A DNA stretch of 64,000 bases from Amycolatopsis xylanica. Its GTDB lineage: Bacteria > Actinomycetota > Actinomycetes > Mycobacteriales > Pseudonocardiaceae. The translations under genes and the position numbers were made by a program. This document shows positions 6,954-15,866 of the stretch, piece by piece. The DNA lies in the NCBI RefSeq assembly GCF_900107045.1, contig NZ_FNON01000012.1, positions 156,011 to 220,010 of the forward strand. Reading direction: 5' to 3'. The notes under the pieces are model-generated. The model saw only the letters and a list, made by a program, of their open reading frames with translations, made no database searches and was not told where the DNA came from. Position 1 is the first letter of the stretch, and each line of letters begins with the position of its first letter.

Positions 6954-9695
6954 TCAGTGGGCGGCCGAGTTCCAGGAGTGGCCGAAGCCGACGCTCACCT
7001 CGAGCGGGACCGCGAGTTCGTAGGCTGAGCCCATTTCCTTGCGTACCAGTGCTTCGGCGGCTTCGCGCTCGCCATCGGCGACCTCGAGGACGAGTTCGTC
7101 GTGGACCTGGAGCATGACGCGGGTGCGCAGGTCCGACGCGGCCAAGGCCTTGTGGACGTTGAGCATGGCGACCTTGATGATGTCGGCCGCGCTGCCCTGG
7201 ATCGGGGCGTTGAGCGCCATCCGCTCGGCCATCTCGCGGCGCTGGCGGTTGTCGGAGTTGAGGTCCGGCAGGTACCGGCGGCGGCCGAAGATGGTCTCGG
7301 TGTAGCCGACCTTGGCCGCGTCGATGACCACGGACTGGAGGTAGTCGCGCACGCCGCCGAAGCGAGCGAAGTACGCCTCCATCTGCTCCTTGGCCTCGTC
7401 GTTCGAGATCTTGAGCTGCTGCGCGAGGCCGTACGCCGAGAGCCCGTACGCCAAGCCGTACGACATGGCCTTGACCCGGTACCGCAGCTCGGGCGTGACC
7501 TCCTCCGGCGGCAGCGAGAACGCGCGCGACGCGACGAAGGTGTGCAGGTCCTCGCCGGTGTTGAAGGCCTCGATCAGGCCCTCGTCCTTGGACAGGTGCG
7601 CCATGATCCGCATTTCGATCTGGCTGTAGTCGGCGGTCATCAGCTCGGTGAAACCGTCGCCGACCACGAACGCCTCGCGGATGCGGCGGCCTTCCTCGGT
7701 GCGGACCGGGATGTTCTGCAGGTTCGGGTCCACAGAGGACAGACGACCGGTCGCGGCGATGGTCTGCTGCAGCGTGGTGTGGATGCGGCCGTCGTCGCCG
7801 ACGGCCTTGAGCAGGCCCTCGACCGTGACGCGCAGCCTGGTGGCGTCCCGGTGCTCCAGCAGGAACTCCAGGAACGGGTGCCCGGTCTTCTCGAACAGGC
7901 CCTGCAACGCGTCCGCGTCCGTGGTGTAGCCGGTCTTGGTGCGCTTGGTCTTCGGCATGTCGAGCTCGTCGAACAGCACGACCTGCAGCTGCTTCGGCGA
8001 GCCGAGGTTGATCTGCTTGCCGATGACCTTGTACGCCTCGTCCGCCGCCTGGCGGACCCGGTTCGCGTAGTGCTCCTCCAGCTCGGTGAGCTGCTCGACG
8101 TTCACCGCGATGCCCGCGGCCTCGAGGTCGGTGATGACCTCCAGCAGCGGCAGTTCGATGTCGGCGAGCAGCTCGCGGCCGCCGATGTCGTCGAGCTCCT
8201 TGCGCAGCGCGGCCGACAGCTCGGCGATCGCGCGCGCCCTGACCAGCTCGGCGTCGACGAGCTTGGCGTCCGCGTCCTCGGCGCCGCCGTCGAGCAGCGA
8301 GAGCTGGCCGTCGCCACCGTCGGATTCCGCGCGCAGCTCACGCTGCAGGTAGCGGAGCACCAGGTCGTCCAGCTCGAACGAGCGCTGGCCGGGGCGCACC
8401 AGGTACGCGGCCAGCTCGGTGTCCATGCTCAGGCCCGCGAACTTCCAGCCGCGCGCGAGCATCCCGTGCAGCGCGACCTTCATCGAGTGGCCGACCTTCG
8501 GCACGGCCGGGTTCGCCAGCCAGTCGGCCAGCGCCTTGTCGTCCGCGGCGTCCATTGTGGACACCGTGAGGTGCGCGCCCTGGCCGTCCGGCGCGGCGAA
8601 CGCGATCGCCTGGACGTCCGAGAGCACCGAGGCGCCGGTGGTGCGGAACGCGAGGCCGACCGGGTCACCGCCGGCGGCGTGCTTGGCCAGCCAGCCCGCG
8701 AGCGCGCCGGGCGCCAGCGCGGCGCCCGCGACGTCGAAACCTTCCTCCGCCTCGGGTTCCGCGCTCGACAGCGTGGCGAACAGCCTGTCCCGCAGCACGC
8801 GGAACTCGAGCTCGTCGAACAGCCGGTGCACCGCGTCGCGGTCCCACGGACGCAGCTCCAGCTCCTGCGGCGTGAGCTCCAGCTCGACGTCGCGGATCAG
8901 CTCGGTGAGCTGGCGGTTCAGCTGCACGCTCGACAGGTGCTCGCGCAGCGCGTCGCCGACCTTGCCCTTGACCTCGTCGACCCGGTCGATCAGGTCACCG
9001 AGCGAGCCGAACTGCTTGATCCACTTGGCCGCGGTCTTCTCCCCCACCCCGGGGATGCCGGGCAGGTTGTCCGACGGGTCGCCACGCAGCGCCGCGAAGT
9101 CGGGGTACTGCGCCGGGGTGAGGCCGTACTTCTCCTCGACGGTCACGGGGTCGTAGCGCGTCATCTCCGACACGCCCTTCTTCGGGTACAGCACGGTGAC
9201 CTGGTCGTTGACCAGCTGCAGCGCGTCACGGTCGCCGGTACAGATGAGCACGCTGTAGTCGTCCGCGACCGCCTGCGTGGTCAGCGTGGCGATGACATCG
9301 TCGGCCTCGAAGTTCTCCTTGGTCAGCGCCGGGATGCCGAGCACCGCCAGCACGTCCTGGATCAGCGCGACCTGGCCCTTGAAGTCGTCGGGCGTGGCGG
9401 ACCGGCCCGCCTTGTATTCGGCGTACGTCTCCGACCGGAAGGTCTTGCGCGAGAGGTCGAACGCGACCGCGAGGTGCGTCGGCTGCTCGTCGCGCAGCAG
9501 GTTGATGAGCATGGAGGTGAACCCGAAGACCGCGTTCGTGACCTGGCCGGTCGAGGTGCGGAAGCGGTCGGCGGGCACCGCGAAGAACGCGCGGTAGGCC
9601 ATCGAATGACCGTCGATGAGCAGCAGCTTCGGCCGCTCAAGGGTGTCCGCGCCGGATGTGACACTGGCAACTGATTGGGTTTCACTCGGGCTCAC
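6954..9695 (-). CDS. polA: DNA polymerase I
   Basis: Full-length PolA (about 913 aa from this start). The N-terminal 5'-3' exonuclease begins LLLIDGHSMAYRAFFA, with the FEADDVIATL and GDRDALQL segments and a helix-hairpin-helix at PGIPGVGEKTA. The middle domain lacks the acidic D-x-E motif of a proofreading exonuclease, as in other actinobacterial PolA. The polymerase domain has motif A (MTADYSQIEMR), motif B (VKAMSYGLAYG) and motif C (VHDELVLE). The ATG at 9740 would leave only 17 bp to the divergent thioesterase start. I prefer the GTG at 9695 because TAGACT at 9703-9708 is spaced 7 nt from it as a leaderless promoter. The role is Okazaki fragment maturation and repair synthesis. Confidence 0.93.
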   Translation of the reverse strand: MSPSETQSVASVTSGADTLERPKLLLIDGHSMAYRAFFAVPADRFRTSTGQVTNAVFGFTSMLINLLRDEQPTHLAVAFDLSRKTFRSETYAEYKAGRSATPDDFKGQVALIQDVLAVLGIPALTKENFEADDVIATLTTQAVADDYSVLICTGDRDALQLVNDQVTVLYPKKGVSEMTRYDPVTVEEKYGLTPAQYPDFAALRGDPSDNLPGIPGVGEKTAAKWIKQFGSLGDLIDRVDEVKGKVGDALREHLSSVQLNRQLTELIRDVELELTPQELELRPWDRDAVHRLFDELEFRVLRDRLFATLSSAEPEAEEGFDVAGAALAPGALAGWLAKHAAGGDPVGLAFRTTGASVLSDVQAIAFAAPDGQGAHLTVSTMDAADDKALADWLANPAVPKVGHSMKVALHGMLARGWKFAGLSMDTELAAYLVRPGQRSFELDDLVLRYLQRELRAESDGGDGQLSLLDGGAEDADAKLVDAELVRARAIAELSAALRKELDDIGGRELLADIELPLLEVITDLEAAGIAVNVEQLTELEEHYANRVRQAADEAYKVIGKQINLGSPKQLQVVLFDELDMPKTKRTKTGYTTDADALQGLFEKTGHPFLEFLLEHRDATRLRVTVEGLLKAVGDDGRIHTTLQQTIAATGRLSSVDPNLQNIPVRTEEGRRIREAFVVGDGFTELMTADYSQIEMRIMAHLSKDEGLIEAFNTGEDLHTFVASRAFSLPPEEVTPELRYRVKAMSYGLAYGLSAYGLAQQLKISNDEAKEQMEAYFARFGGVRDYLQSVVIDAAKVGYTETIFGRRRYLPDLNSDNRQRREMAERMALNAPIQGSAADIIKVAMLNVHKALAASDLRTRVMLQVHDELVLEVADGEREAAEALVRKEMGSAYELAVPLEVSVGFGHSWNSAAH

Positions 9696-9702
9696 GAGGC
9701 CG

Positions 9703-9736
9703 AGTCTAGAGTCAGGGTCCGACACTCTTACGTGTC
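9703..9736 (-). promoter_or_regulatory. polA/thioesterase intergenic promoter region with inverted repeat
   Basis: On the minus strand TAGACT (9703-9708) is 7 nt from the polA GTG and looks like a leaderless -10 box. Just upstream, GACAC-N6-GTGTC (9721-9736) is a perfect 5-bp inverted repeat in the shared divergent region and could be an operator for either gene. The ATG at 9740 falls beyond this repeat. Confidence 0.4.
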
Positions 9737-9757
9737 GCATCGGTAAGGAGTCAACGC

Positions 9758-10198
9758 GTGACGGAACAAATCGACCTGGCGAAGCTGGAACGGATGTCCG
9801 GGATCGATCCCGCGGTCGCCGGCCAGCAGCTGAACGAGAAGGTCGGGATGAAGCTGGTGGAGGCCTCGCCCGCGCGCGTCGTCGGCACCATGCCGGTCGA
9901 AGGCAACCTCCAGCCGTACGGGCTGCTGCACGGCGGCGCCAACGCGGTGCTCGCGGAGGCGCTCGGCTCGACGCTGGCCGCGATCAACGCCGGTGAGGGC
10001 CGCGCCGCGATGGGGCTCGAGCTGTCCTGCACGCACCACCGCGCCGTGCGCTCCGGCGTCGTCACCGGTGTCGCGACGCCGCTGCACGTCGGCAGGGGCA
10101 CGATCACCACGGACATCGTCATCACCGACGACCAGGGCCGCCGCACCTGCACCGCCCGCCTGACCTGCGTCGTCAGGGACAAGCCGCCGGGCGCCTGA
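9758..10198 (+). CDS. Hotdog-fold thioesterase (PaaI-like)
   Basis: A 146-aa protein of typical single-hotdog length. The motif LLHGGANAVLAEALGS matches the H-G-G region that begins the long central helix in PaaI-type acyl-CoA thioesterases, followed by strands such as GLELSCTHHRAV and GVVTGVATPLHVGRGT. It probably hydrolyses an aromatic or hydroxylated acyl-CoA; the substrate is unknown. The GTG start has AAGGAG (9745-9750) 7 nt upstream. Its stop overlaps the ATG of the LysR gene (TGATG), indicating coupled translation. Confidence 0.88.
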   Translation: MTEQIDLAKLERMSGIDPAVAGQQLNEKVGMKLVEASPARVVGTMPVEGNLQPYGLLHGGANAVLAEALGSTLAAINAGEGRAAMGLELSCTHHRAVRSGVVTGVATPLHVGRGTITTDIVITDDQGRRTCTARLTCVVRDKPPGA

Positions 10199-11151
10199 TG
10201 GATCTCGACCTGGCGCAGGTGCGCGCCTTCCTGGTCACCGCGGACCAGCGGCATTTCAGCCGCGCCGCGGAGGCGCTGTTCCTCACCCAGCAGGCGCTGT
10301 CCAAGCGGATCCGCAAGCTGGAGGACGCGCTGGCCGTCTCGCTCTTCCTGCGCACCAACCGCACGGTCGAGCTGACCGAGGACGGCGCACGGTTCCTCCC
10401 GCACGCGCGTGAGCTGATCCGGGTCGCCGACGCCGCGGTCGCCGCGATGGGCTCCGAGGAACAGCCGGTCCGCCTCGACATCATCGACAACCGCCTGTCG
10501 CCGATGTTCATGCTGCGCCGCTTCGCCGAGCAGGAGCCGGGGCTGCGCATCGAGCGCAGCACCAGGCAGGGCCTCGAGCATTCACTCGATCCGCTGATCC
10601 GCGGCGAGATCGACCTCGCGTTCGGCCGGGTGCACGACCTCGGCCGCCCGCTGCCGGACGAGCTGGAGCATCGGCTCGTCCGGCTGGAACCGCTGGTCGC
10701 GCTGCTCGCGCCCGAGCACCCGCTCGCGGGCAACGACGTGCTGAAACTGACCGATCTGCGCGAGGACGGCATCTGGCTGCCGGGGCTCAAGGGCCCGGTC
10801 GAGTGGATGTCCTATCTACGGCGTCTCTGCGACGAGTTCGGGGTGCCGATCGACGATTCGGGCGTGAGCTTCGACCTGCGGCACACGCTGGAGCAGACGC
10901 GTTATGGCAAGCAACGCGTCACGCTCGCGGGCGCCGACATGGAGCTCGCGCCCGACCTCAACCTGCGGGTGCTGCCGTTCGAGCCGTCCCCACTGTTCCC
11001 GTGGTCTTTGTTGTGGCGTAAGGAAAAGCCACCTCCCGCGCTACGCAAACTGCTGGCGATCGCCGGGCGCACCAGCCGCGCGGAAGGCTGGTGCGACCAC
11101 GATCCCGCGCGCAGCTGGCTGCCTAAAGGTGACGCTGGAACCACTCGGTGA
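10198..11151 (+). CDS. LysR-family transcriptional regulator
   Basis: A 317-aa regulator with the N-terminal LysR winged helix: QVRAFLVTADQRHFSRAAEA then LFLTQQALSKRIRKLEDAL, with LFLRTNRTVELTEDG as the wing. The C-terminal half is the periplasmic-binding-like effector domain. It is translationally coupled to the thioesterase gene. Its last 29 bp overlap the 3' end of the convergent hydrolase gene, with no terminator between them. Target genes are not evident. Confidence 0.9.
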   Translation: MDLDLAQVRAFLVTADQRHFSRAAEALFLTQQALSKRIRKLEDALAVSLFLRTNRTVELTEDGARFLPHARELIRVADAAVAAMGSEEQPVRLDIIDNRLSPMFMLRRFAEQEPGLRIERSTRQGLEHSLDPLIRGEIDLAFGRVHDLGRPLPDELEHRLVRLEPLVALLAPEHPLAGNDVLKLTDLREDGIWLPGLKGPVEWMSYLRRLCDEFGVPIDDSGVSFDLRHTLEQTRYGKQRVTLAGADMELAPDLNLRVLPFEPSPLFPWSLLWRKEKPPPALRKLLAIAGRTSRAEGWCDHDPARSWLPKGDAGTTR

Positions 11152-11890
11152 GCAGCTTGTCGACGGCGCCGGCGGACGCCGTGGGAGCACCGGCCTCGTC
11201 GTAGACCTCGTGCGCCAAACCCGGTACGAGCACCAGCTCGGCGTCGGTGAGCGCGCTGTGCAGCGCGGCCGCCGGTTCGGTGATGGAGATGTCGTCGTCC
11301 TCGCCGATGACCAGCAGCAGGTCGTGCTTGAACTCCCCCGCGCGCCGGACGAAGTCGTACCGGTCGGCGACCGCGCGTGAGGCCTCCGTCCAGGTGTACG
11401 TGACCTCGAACCGCCGCTCGTTCGCGGCGACCACCGGCGGCAGCTGGGTGACCGGGTTGACCAGCGCGCCCGCCGCGATGTCGACCTCGGCCCGCGTGAG
11501 CACCTCGTACGCGACCGCGCCGCCCGCCGAGCCGCCGACCACACCGACCGGACCGTCCGAGATGGACAGTCGCTTACGCAGTTCTTCCACTGCCGCAGGG
11601 AATTCCGCGGCTGCCTGCTCGGTGACCGGCTCGACGACATTGAGCACGTTGTCCTCGCTCGCGAGCCGGAAGAACTCGGCGAAACCGCCTTCGAGCTGAC
11701 GCTTGCCGAACATCGGCAGATCGAAGTGCACCTTCCACGCGTGCAGCTCCCCCATCGGCAGCGCGGACGCCATTTGCTCGGCACTGCCCGGCATCAGGTG
11801 CCAGGTGACGACCAGTGGCGCCGCACCCTCCGCCGGGCCCAGAGCCACGAACGGGACGCCTGCCGCGGTGCCTTCGATGCGCTTGTCCAT
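11123..11890 (-). CDS. Alpha/beta hydrolase
   Basis: A 255-aa alpha/beta hydrolase. VVGGSAGGAVAYEVL holds the nucleophile elbow (G-x-S-x-G type, GGSAGG), LLVIGEDDDI carries a likely catalytic Asp, and VPGLAHEVYDE a likely catalytic His. No signal peptide is visible, so it is probably cytosolic. It starts with ATG at 11890 and overlaps the convergent LysR gene by 29 bp at the 3' ends. The substrate is unknown. Confidence 0.82.
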   Translation of the reverse strand: MDKRIEGTAAGVPFVALGPAEGAAPLVVTWHLMPGSAEQMASALPMGELHAWKVHFDLPMFGKRQLEGGFAEFFRLASEDNVLNVVEPVTEQAAAEFPAAVEELRKRLSISDGPVGVVGGSAGGAVAYEVLTRAEVDIAAGALVNPVTQLPPVVAANERRFEVTYTWTEASRAVADRYDFVRRAGEFKHDLLLVIGEDDDISITEPAAALHSALTDAELVLVPGLAHEVYDEAGAPTASAGAVDKLLTEWFQRHL

Positions 11891-11924
11891 GGGAACTCCC
11901 CATCTCCGTGGGGCTCCCGATATG

Positions 11925-11970
11925 CCGGAACCCCGTCTGAGACAAGCAAACCGCTCAGACGGGGTTCCGG
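11925..11970 (-). terminator. Rho-independent-like hairpin after the liv operon
   Basis: A perfect 17-bp inverted repeat (arms 11925-11941 and 11954-11970, 12-nt loop) lies about 75 bp past the livF stop on the minus strand. There is no U-tract, as is usual in actinomycetes. It separates the liv operon from the hydrolase gene. Confidence 0.7.
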
Positions 11971-12043
11971 TCCAACAGCCTTTCAGGCGCCGATGACAAC
12001 CAGTGGTTGTGATGGCACCTTCGCACTGGGGTCGCGCGGTGAT

Positions 12044-12757
12044 TTAGCCGACGCCCAGGTAGGCCTCCTTGATGCTGTTGTCGGCCAGCAGCTCCTTGCC
12101 GGTGCCGGACTTCGTGATCTGCCCGGTCTCCAGCACGTACGCGCGGTGCGCGCGCGAGAGCGCCTGCTGCGCGTTCTGCTCCACCAGCAGCACCGTGGTG
12201 CCCTGCTTGTTGATCTCCGTGATGATCCGGAAGATCTGCTGGATGAACTGCGGCGCGAGGCCCATTGACGGCTCGTCGAGCAGCAGCAGCTTCGGCTTGG
12301 CCATCAGCGCGCGGCCGATCGCCAGCATCTGCTGCTCACCACCGGACATGGTGCCGCCGAACTGGTCCTTGCGCTCGGCCAAGCGCGGGAACAGCTCGAA
12401 GACACGGTCCAGGTCGGGCCCGAGGTTGTTCCTGTCCTTGCGGGCGTACGCCCCCATGTCCAGGTTCTCCATGACCGTCATGCCGGGGAAGATCCCCCGG
12501 CCTTCCGGCGCCTGCGAGATGCCGCGCACCACCCGGAGGTCGGCGCGCAGCTTCGTGATGTCCTCGCCGGCGAAGGTGATCTTGCCGTTCGACACCGGGC
12601 GGATGCCGGAGATGGCCCGCATGGTGGTCGACTTGCCTGCGCCGTTCGCGCCGATCAGCGTGACGATCTCGCCCTCGTTGACCGTGATCGTCAGCCCGGA
12701 CACGGCCTGGATCCGTCCATAGTGGACGGAAACATCCTGTAACTCAAGCAACGTCAT
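12044..12757 (-). CDS. livF: Branched-chain amino acid ABC transporter ATP-binding protein LivF
   Basis: A 237-aa ABC ATPase, the usual LivF length. It shows Walker A (GANGAGKSTT), the signature MSGGEQQMLAIGRAL, Walker B (LLLLDEPSMGLAP) and an H-loop region (TVLLVEQNAQQAL). It hydrolyses ATP to drive uptake of branched-chain amino acids or related amides with LivG, LivH, LivM and LivK. It is the last gene of the operon and overlaps livG by 14 nt. Confidence 0.93.
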   Translation of the reverse strand: MTLLELQDVSVHYGRIQAVSGLTITVNEGEIVTLIGANGAGKSTTMRAISGIRPVSNGKITFAGEDITKLRADLRVVRGISQAPEGRGIFPGMTVMENLDMGAYARKDRNNLGPDLDRVFELFPRLAERKDQFGGTMSGGEQQMLAIGRALMAKPKLLLLDEPSMGLAPQFIQQIFRIITEINKQGTTVLLVEQNAQQALSRAHRAYVLETGQITKSGTGKELLADNSIKEAYLGVG

Positions 12758-13664
12758 CGTCGGGCACTCCCAAATATGCGGCGATCACAGCGGGGTTCTC
12801 CCTGATCTCGGCCGGCACTCCTTCGGCGATCTTCTTGCCGAACTCCAACACCACGATACGGTCCGTCACGCCCATGACGAGCTTCATGTCGTGTTCGATC
12901 AGCAGGACGGTGTACCCGTCGTCGCGGATCGTCCTGATCAACCCCATGAGCTCTTCCTTCTCGGCGGGGTTGAAGCCGGCGGCAGGCTCGTCGAGGCAGA
13001 GGAGCTTGGGCTCGGTCGCCAGCGCGCGGGCGATCTCCAGGCGGCGCTGGTAGCCGTAGGGAAGGTTCTTCGCCTTCTCCGCGGCGCGGTCGGCGATGCC
13101 GACGAACTCCAGCAGCGCCATCGCCCTGTCGACGGCTTCCTTCTCCTCTTTGTGATGCTTCGGCAGGCGCAGCAGCGCGCCGACCACACTCGTGCTGTGC
13201 CGCGCGTCCGCGCCGACCACCACGTTCTCCAGCGCGGTCATCTCCGCGAAGAGCCGGATGTTCTGGAACGTGCGCGCGATGCCGAGCTGGGTGATCTTGT
13301 GCCGCGCGGCCTTGCCGAGCGGCTTGTCCTCCAGCAGCACCCGGCCCGACGTGGGCCGGTAGACACCGGTCATCGCGTTGAAGCAGGTCGTCTTGCCGGC
13401 GCCGTTCGGGCCGATCAGGCCGAGGATCTCGCCCCGCTTGATCGAGAACGACACGTGGTCGAGCGCGACCAGGCCGCCGAACTGGACGGTCAGCTCGTCC
13501 AGCTCCAGCAGCGTCTGGCCCATGTCGACCGAGATCTCACGGTCGGGTGCGACGACCTCGGCGACTTCGGCGAAGTGCTCGGCTCGCTCTTCCGCGGACA
13601 TCTGCTCGACTTCGGCCACCAGGCCGCCTTCGATCGGCGCGTCGGCGCCACCAGGCTGCGTCAT
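12744..13664 (-). CDS. livG: Branched-chain amino acid ABC transporter ATP-binding protein LivG
   Basis: A 306-aa ABC ATPase with Walker A (GPNGAGKTTCFN), signature region (LPYGYQRRLEIARAL, the LivG variant of LSGGQ), Walker B (LLCLDEPAAGFNP) and a TVLLIEHDMKLVM switch segment. It has an N-terminal extension of about 50 residues that is rich in acidic residues and longer than in typical LivG proteins. It overlaps both livF (14 nt) and livM (4 nt). Confidence 0.93.
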   Translation of the reverse strand: MTQPGGADAPIEGGLVAEVEQMSAEERAEHFAEVAEVVAPDREISVDMGQTLLELDELTVQFGGLVALDHVSFSIKRGEILGLIGPNGAGKTTCFNAMTGVYRPTSGRVLLEDKPLGKAARHKITQLGIARTFQNIRLFAEMTALENVVVGADARHSTSVVGALLRLPKHHKEEKEAVDRAMALLEFVGIADRAAEKAKNLPYGYQRRLEIARALATEPKLLCLDEPAAGFNPAEKEELMGLIRTIRDDGYTVLLIEHDMKLVMGVTDRIVVLEFGKKIAEGVPAEIRENPAVIAAYLGVPDDDVA

Positions 13665-14767
13665 ACCGTGCCCTTCGCAGTCGGTTCCGGGGTGAGCGCA
13701 CTGTCACCGCTGATCTGTTCACCCTTGCCGAGCAGGCGCTGGTACGCCTGACGGCCCCTCGCCAGCAGCCGCTGGCGAGCACCGAGGAGACCCTGGGGCC
13801 GAAAGATCATCAGCACGATGAGCGCGATACCGAAGATCAGGTAGTTGTACTCGGCGATCTGAACGAACCGCAGCGGCATGTACGCCACCACGACCGCGCC
13901 GAGCAGCACACCGACCTTGTTGCCCGCGCCGCCGAGCACGACGGCCGCGAGGAACAGCATCGACGTCACGACGTCGAACGACTGGTTGTTCACGAAGCCC
14001 AGCTTGCCCGCGTACAACGCGCCGGAGAGCCCGCCGATCGCGGCGCCGATGACGAACGCCCAGATCTTGAACTTGTAGGTGGCCACACCCATGATCTCCG
14101 CGGCGTCCTCGTCCTCGCGGATGGCCACCCAGGCGCGGCCGACGCGGCTGCGCTCCAGGTTCCCGACGAACAGGAGCACCACGATGATCAGGGTCACCGT
14201 GAGCACGTACCACCAGCTCGCGGTCGGCAGGAACGACTTGCCAGCCGCGTCCGTGGCGACCCGCTCGAAGCCGGACTGGCCACGCAGCGGCGTGACGTTG
14301 TCGGCGATCAGGCGGATCATCTCGCCGAAACCGAGGGTCACGATGGCGAGATAGTCGCCTCGCAGTCTCAGTGTCGGTGTGCCGAGGATGATGCCGAAGA
14401 TCATGGTGATCACCATGGCCAGCGGCAGCGTCCACAGGTACGGCAGCTTGGTCAGCGTCGAGTTCGGGCTGGTGAACAGCGCCGCGACGTAGGCGCCGAC
14501 GGCGAAGAAGCCGACGTAACCGAGGTCGAGCAGACCGGCCTGGCCGACCACGACGTTCAGGCCGACCGCCACCAGCGCGTAGCGGGCGACGTCGAACATG
14601 GCCGTCGGGAAGTCCGTGCCGGTGGTCGCGATCAGCGGCGGGTTGAGCCACGGCAACGCGTAGACGAAGAGCACCAGCGGAATCAGGCACGCCCATTGAG
14701 CGGGACGGCTCAGGTTGTTCCAGCGCTCGCGAATCGACGGCTTCGCGGGAATCGTTTGAGTACTCAC
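13661..14767 (-). CDS. livM: Branched-chain amino acid ABC transporter permease LivM
   Basis: A 368-aa polytopic membrane protein. QAGLLDLGYVGFFAVGAYVAAL and the later RLRGDYLAIVTLGFGEM plus WVAIREDEDAAEIMGV (the EAA-like loop that docks on LivF/LivG) are typical of LivM. It has roughly ten hydrophobic segments and a C-terminal MIFRPQGLLG segment. It overlaps livG and livH by 4 nt each, indicating coupled translation. Confidence 0.92.
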   Translation of the reverse strand: MSTQTIPAKPSIRERWNNLSRPAQWACLIPLVLFVYALPWLNPPLIATTGTDFPTAMFDVARYALVAVGLNVVVGQAGLLDLGYVGFFAVGAYVAALFTSPNSTLTKLPYLWTLPLAMVITMIFGIILGTPTLRLRGDYLAIVTLGFGEMIRLIADNVTPLRGQSGFERVATDAAGKSFLPTASWWYVLTVTLIIVVLLFVGNLERSRVGRAWVAIREDEDAAEIMGVATYKFKIWAFVIGAAIGGLSGALYAGKLGFVNNQSFDVVTSMLFLAAVVLGGAGNKVGVLLGAVVVAYMPLRFVQIAEYNYLIFGIALIVLMIFRPQGLLGARQRLLARGRQAYQRLLGKGEQISGDSALTPEPTAKGTV

Positions 14768-15771
14768 ACCCGCGCCTTTCCTAAAGACTCACCGAGAATA
14801 CCGGTCGGCCGGAGCATGAGGACCAGGATGAGCACGACGAACGCGACGACATCCTTCCACTCCCCGCCGAACAGCGTCTGGCCGTAGTTCTCGATGACAC
14901 CGAGCAACAGACCGCCGAGCAGCGCGCCGCGCAGGTTGCCGATCCCGCCGAGCACCGCGGCCGCGAAGGCCTTGATGCCGAGCAGGAAGCCACCGTTGTA
15001 GATCGCGCCCTGCGGGATCTTCATCATGTAGAACAAGGCGGCGGCGCCGGCGAGCAGGCCGCCGACCACGAACGTCACCACGATGACGCGTTCCTTGTTG
15101 ACACCCATCAGCGTGGCCGTGTCCGGGTCCTGCGCCACCGCGCGGATGCCGCGGCCGACCTTGGTCTTGTTGACGAAGTAGTCGGCGAGCAGCCACAGCA
15201 GGATCGACGCGGCGACGATGATGACGTCGAGCGAGGTCACGGTCGCACCGAAGATCTCGAACAGCGGCTCCGGCTTCAGCAGGCGGATCTGGCGCTGTGC
15301 GTTGAGGCCGAAGATCAGCTTCAGAATCTGCTGGATGGCGAACGAAGCGCCGATCGCGGTGATCAGGAAGACCAGCTTCGGCGCGTTGCGGTTACGCAGT
15401 GGCCGGTAGGCGACCCGTTCGAGCGTCACCGCGGTCGCGCCCGAGAAGACGACCGCGACGATGAGCGCGAGGCCGAGGTACAGGATCAGCTCGGCGACCC
15501 CGAGATCCGGGTTCGTGCCCGGCCGGAAGCCCAGCACGTAGAAAGTCAGCCAGGTCGCGAAGGTTCCGACGATGAACACTTCGGAGTGGGCGAAGTTGAT
15601 GAGTTTGAGGACACCGTAGACGAGGGTGTAGCCAAGGGCGATCAGCGCGTAGATGCCGCCCTGTGTAAGCCCTCCGACGGTGTTGTTCCAGAACTGCTGG
15701 AAGAACGCGTCCACGTTGAAGTGGATCCATTGTTCGCCAGCCGTGTGGAACGGAGTCAGCGTGGGGTGCAC
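14764..15771 (-). CDS. livH: Branched-chain amino acid ABC transporter permease LivH
   Basis: A 335-aa permease. The start of the membrane domain, GLTQGGIYALIALGYTLVYG followed by LKLINFAHSEVF, is the LivH hallmark. RAVAQDPDTATLMGVNKERV is the cytoplasmic coupling loop and MLRPTGILGE ends the protein. It lies 95 bp downstream of the binding-protein gene, with a hairpin between them, and overlaps livM by 4 nt. Confidence 0.92.
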   Translation of the reverse strand: MHPTLTPFHTAGEQWIHFNVDAFFQQFWNNTVGGLTQGGIYALIALGYTLVYGVLKLINFAHSEVFIVGTFATWLTFYVLGFRPGTNPDLGVAELILYLGLALIVAVVFSGATAVTLERVAYRPLRNRNAPKLVFLITAIGASFAIQQILKLIFGLNAQRQIRLLKPEPLFEIFGATVTSLDVIIVAASILLWLLADYFVNKTKVGRGIRAVAQDPDTATLMGVNKERVIVVTFVVGGLLAGAAALFYMMKIPQGAIYNGGFLLGIKAFAAAVLGGIGNLRGALLGGLLLGVIENYGQTLFGGEWKDVVAFVVLILVLMLRPTGILGESLGKARV

Positions 15772-15798
15772 GGTTTCTCGTTCTCCAGGTACGGCTCA

Positions 15799-15837
15799 GG
15801 CATGCACACAGAGGCGGTCGGCCCCCGTGTGCATGCC
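15799..15837 (-). terminator. Intra-operon hairpin between livK and livH
   Basis: An 11-bp perfect inverted repeat (15799-15809 and 15827-15837, 17-nt loop) sits in the 95-bp gap after the binding-protein gene. It could act as a partial terminator or a 3' mRNA stabiliser, making more binding protein than permease. That role is inferred from its position. Confidence 0.5.
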
Positions 15838-15866
15838 CGAGTCACCCGCGCAAGCGGGCAAGGTTA

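Noticed and set aside
7101..9674. 857-aa plus-strand open frame
   Set aside because: It is exactly antisense to polA, has the biased composition of a high-GC shadow frame, and shows no motif.
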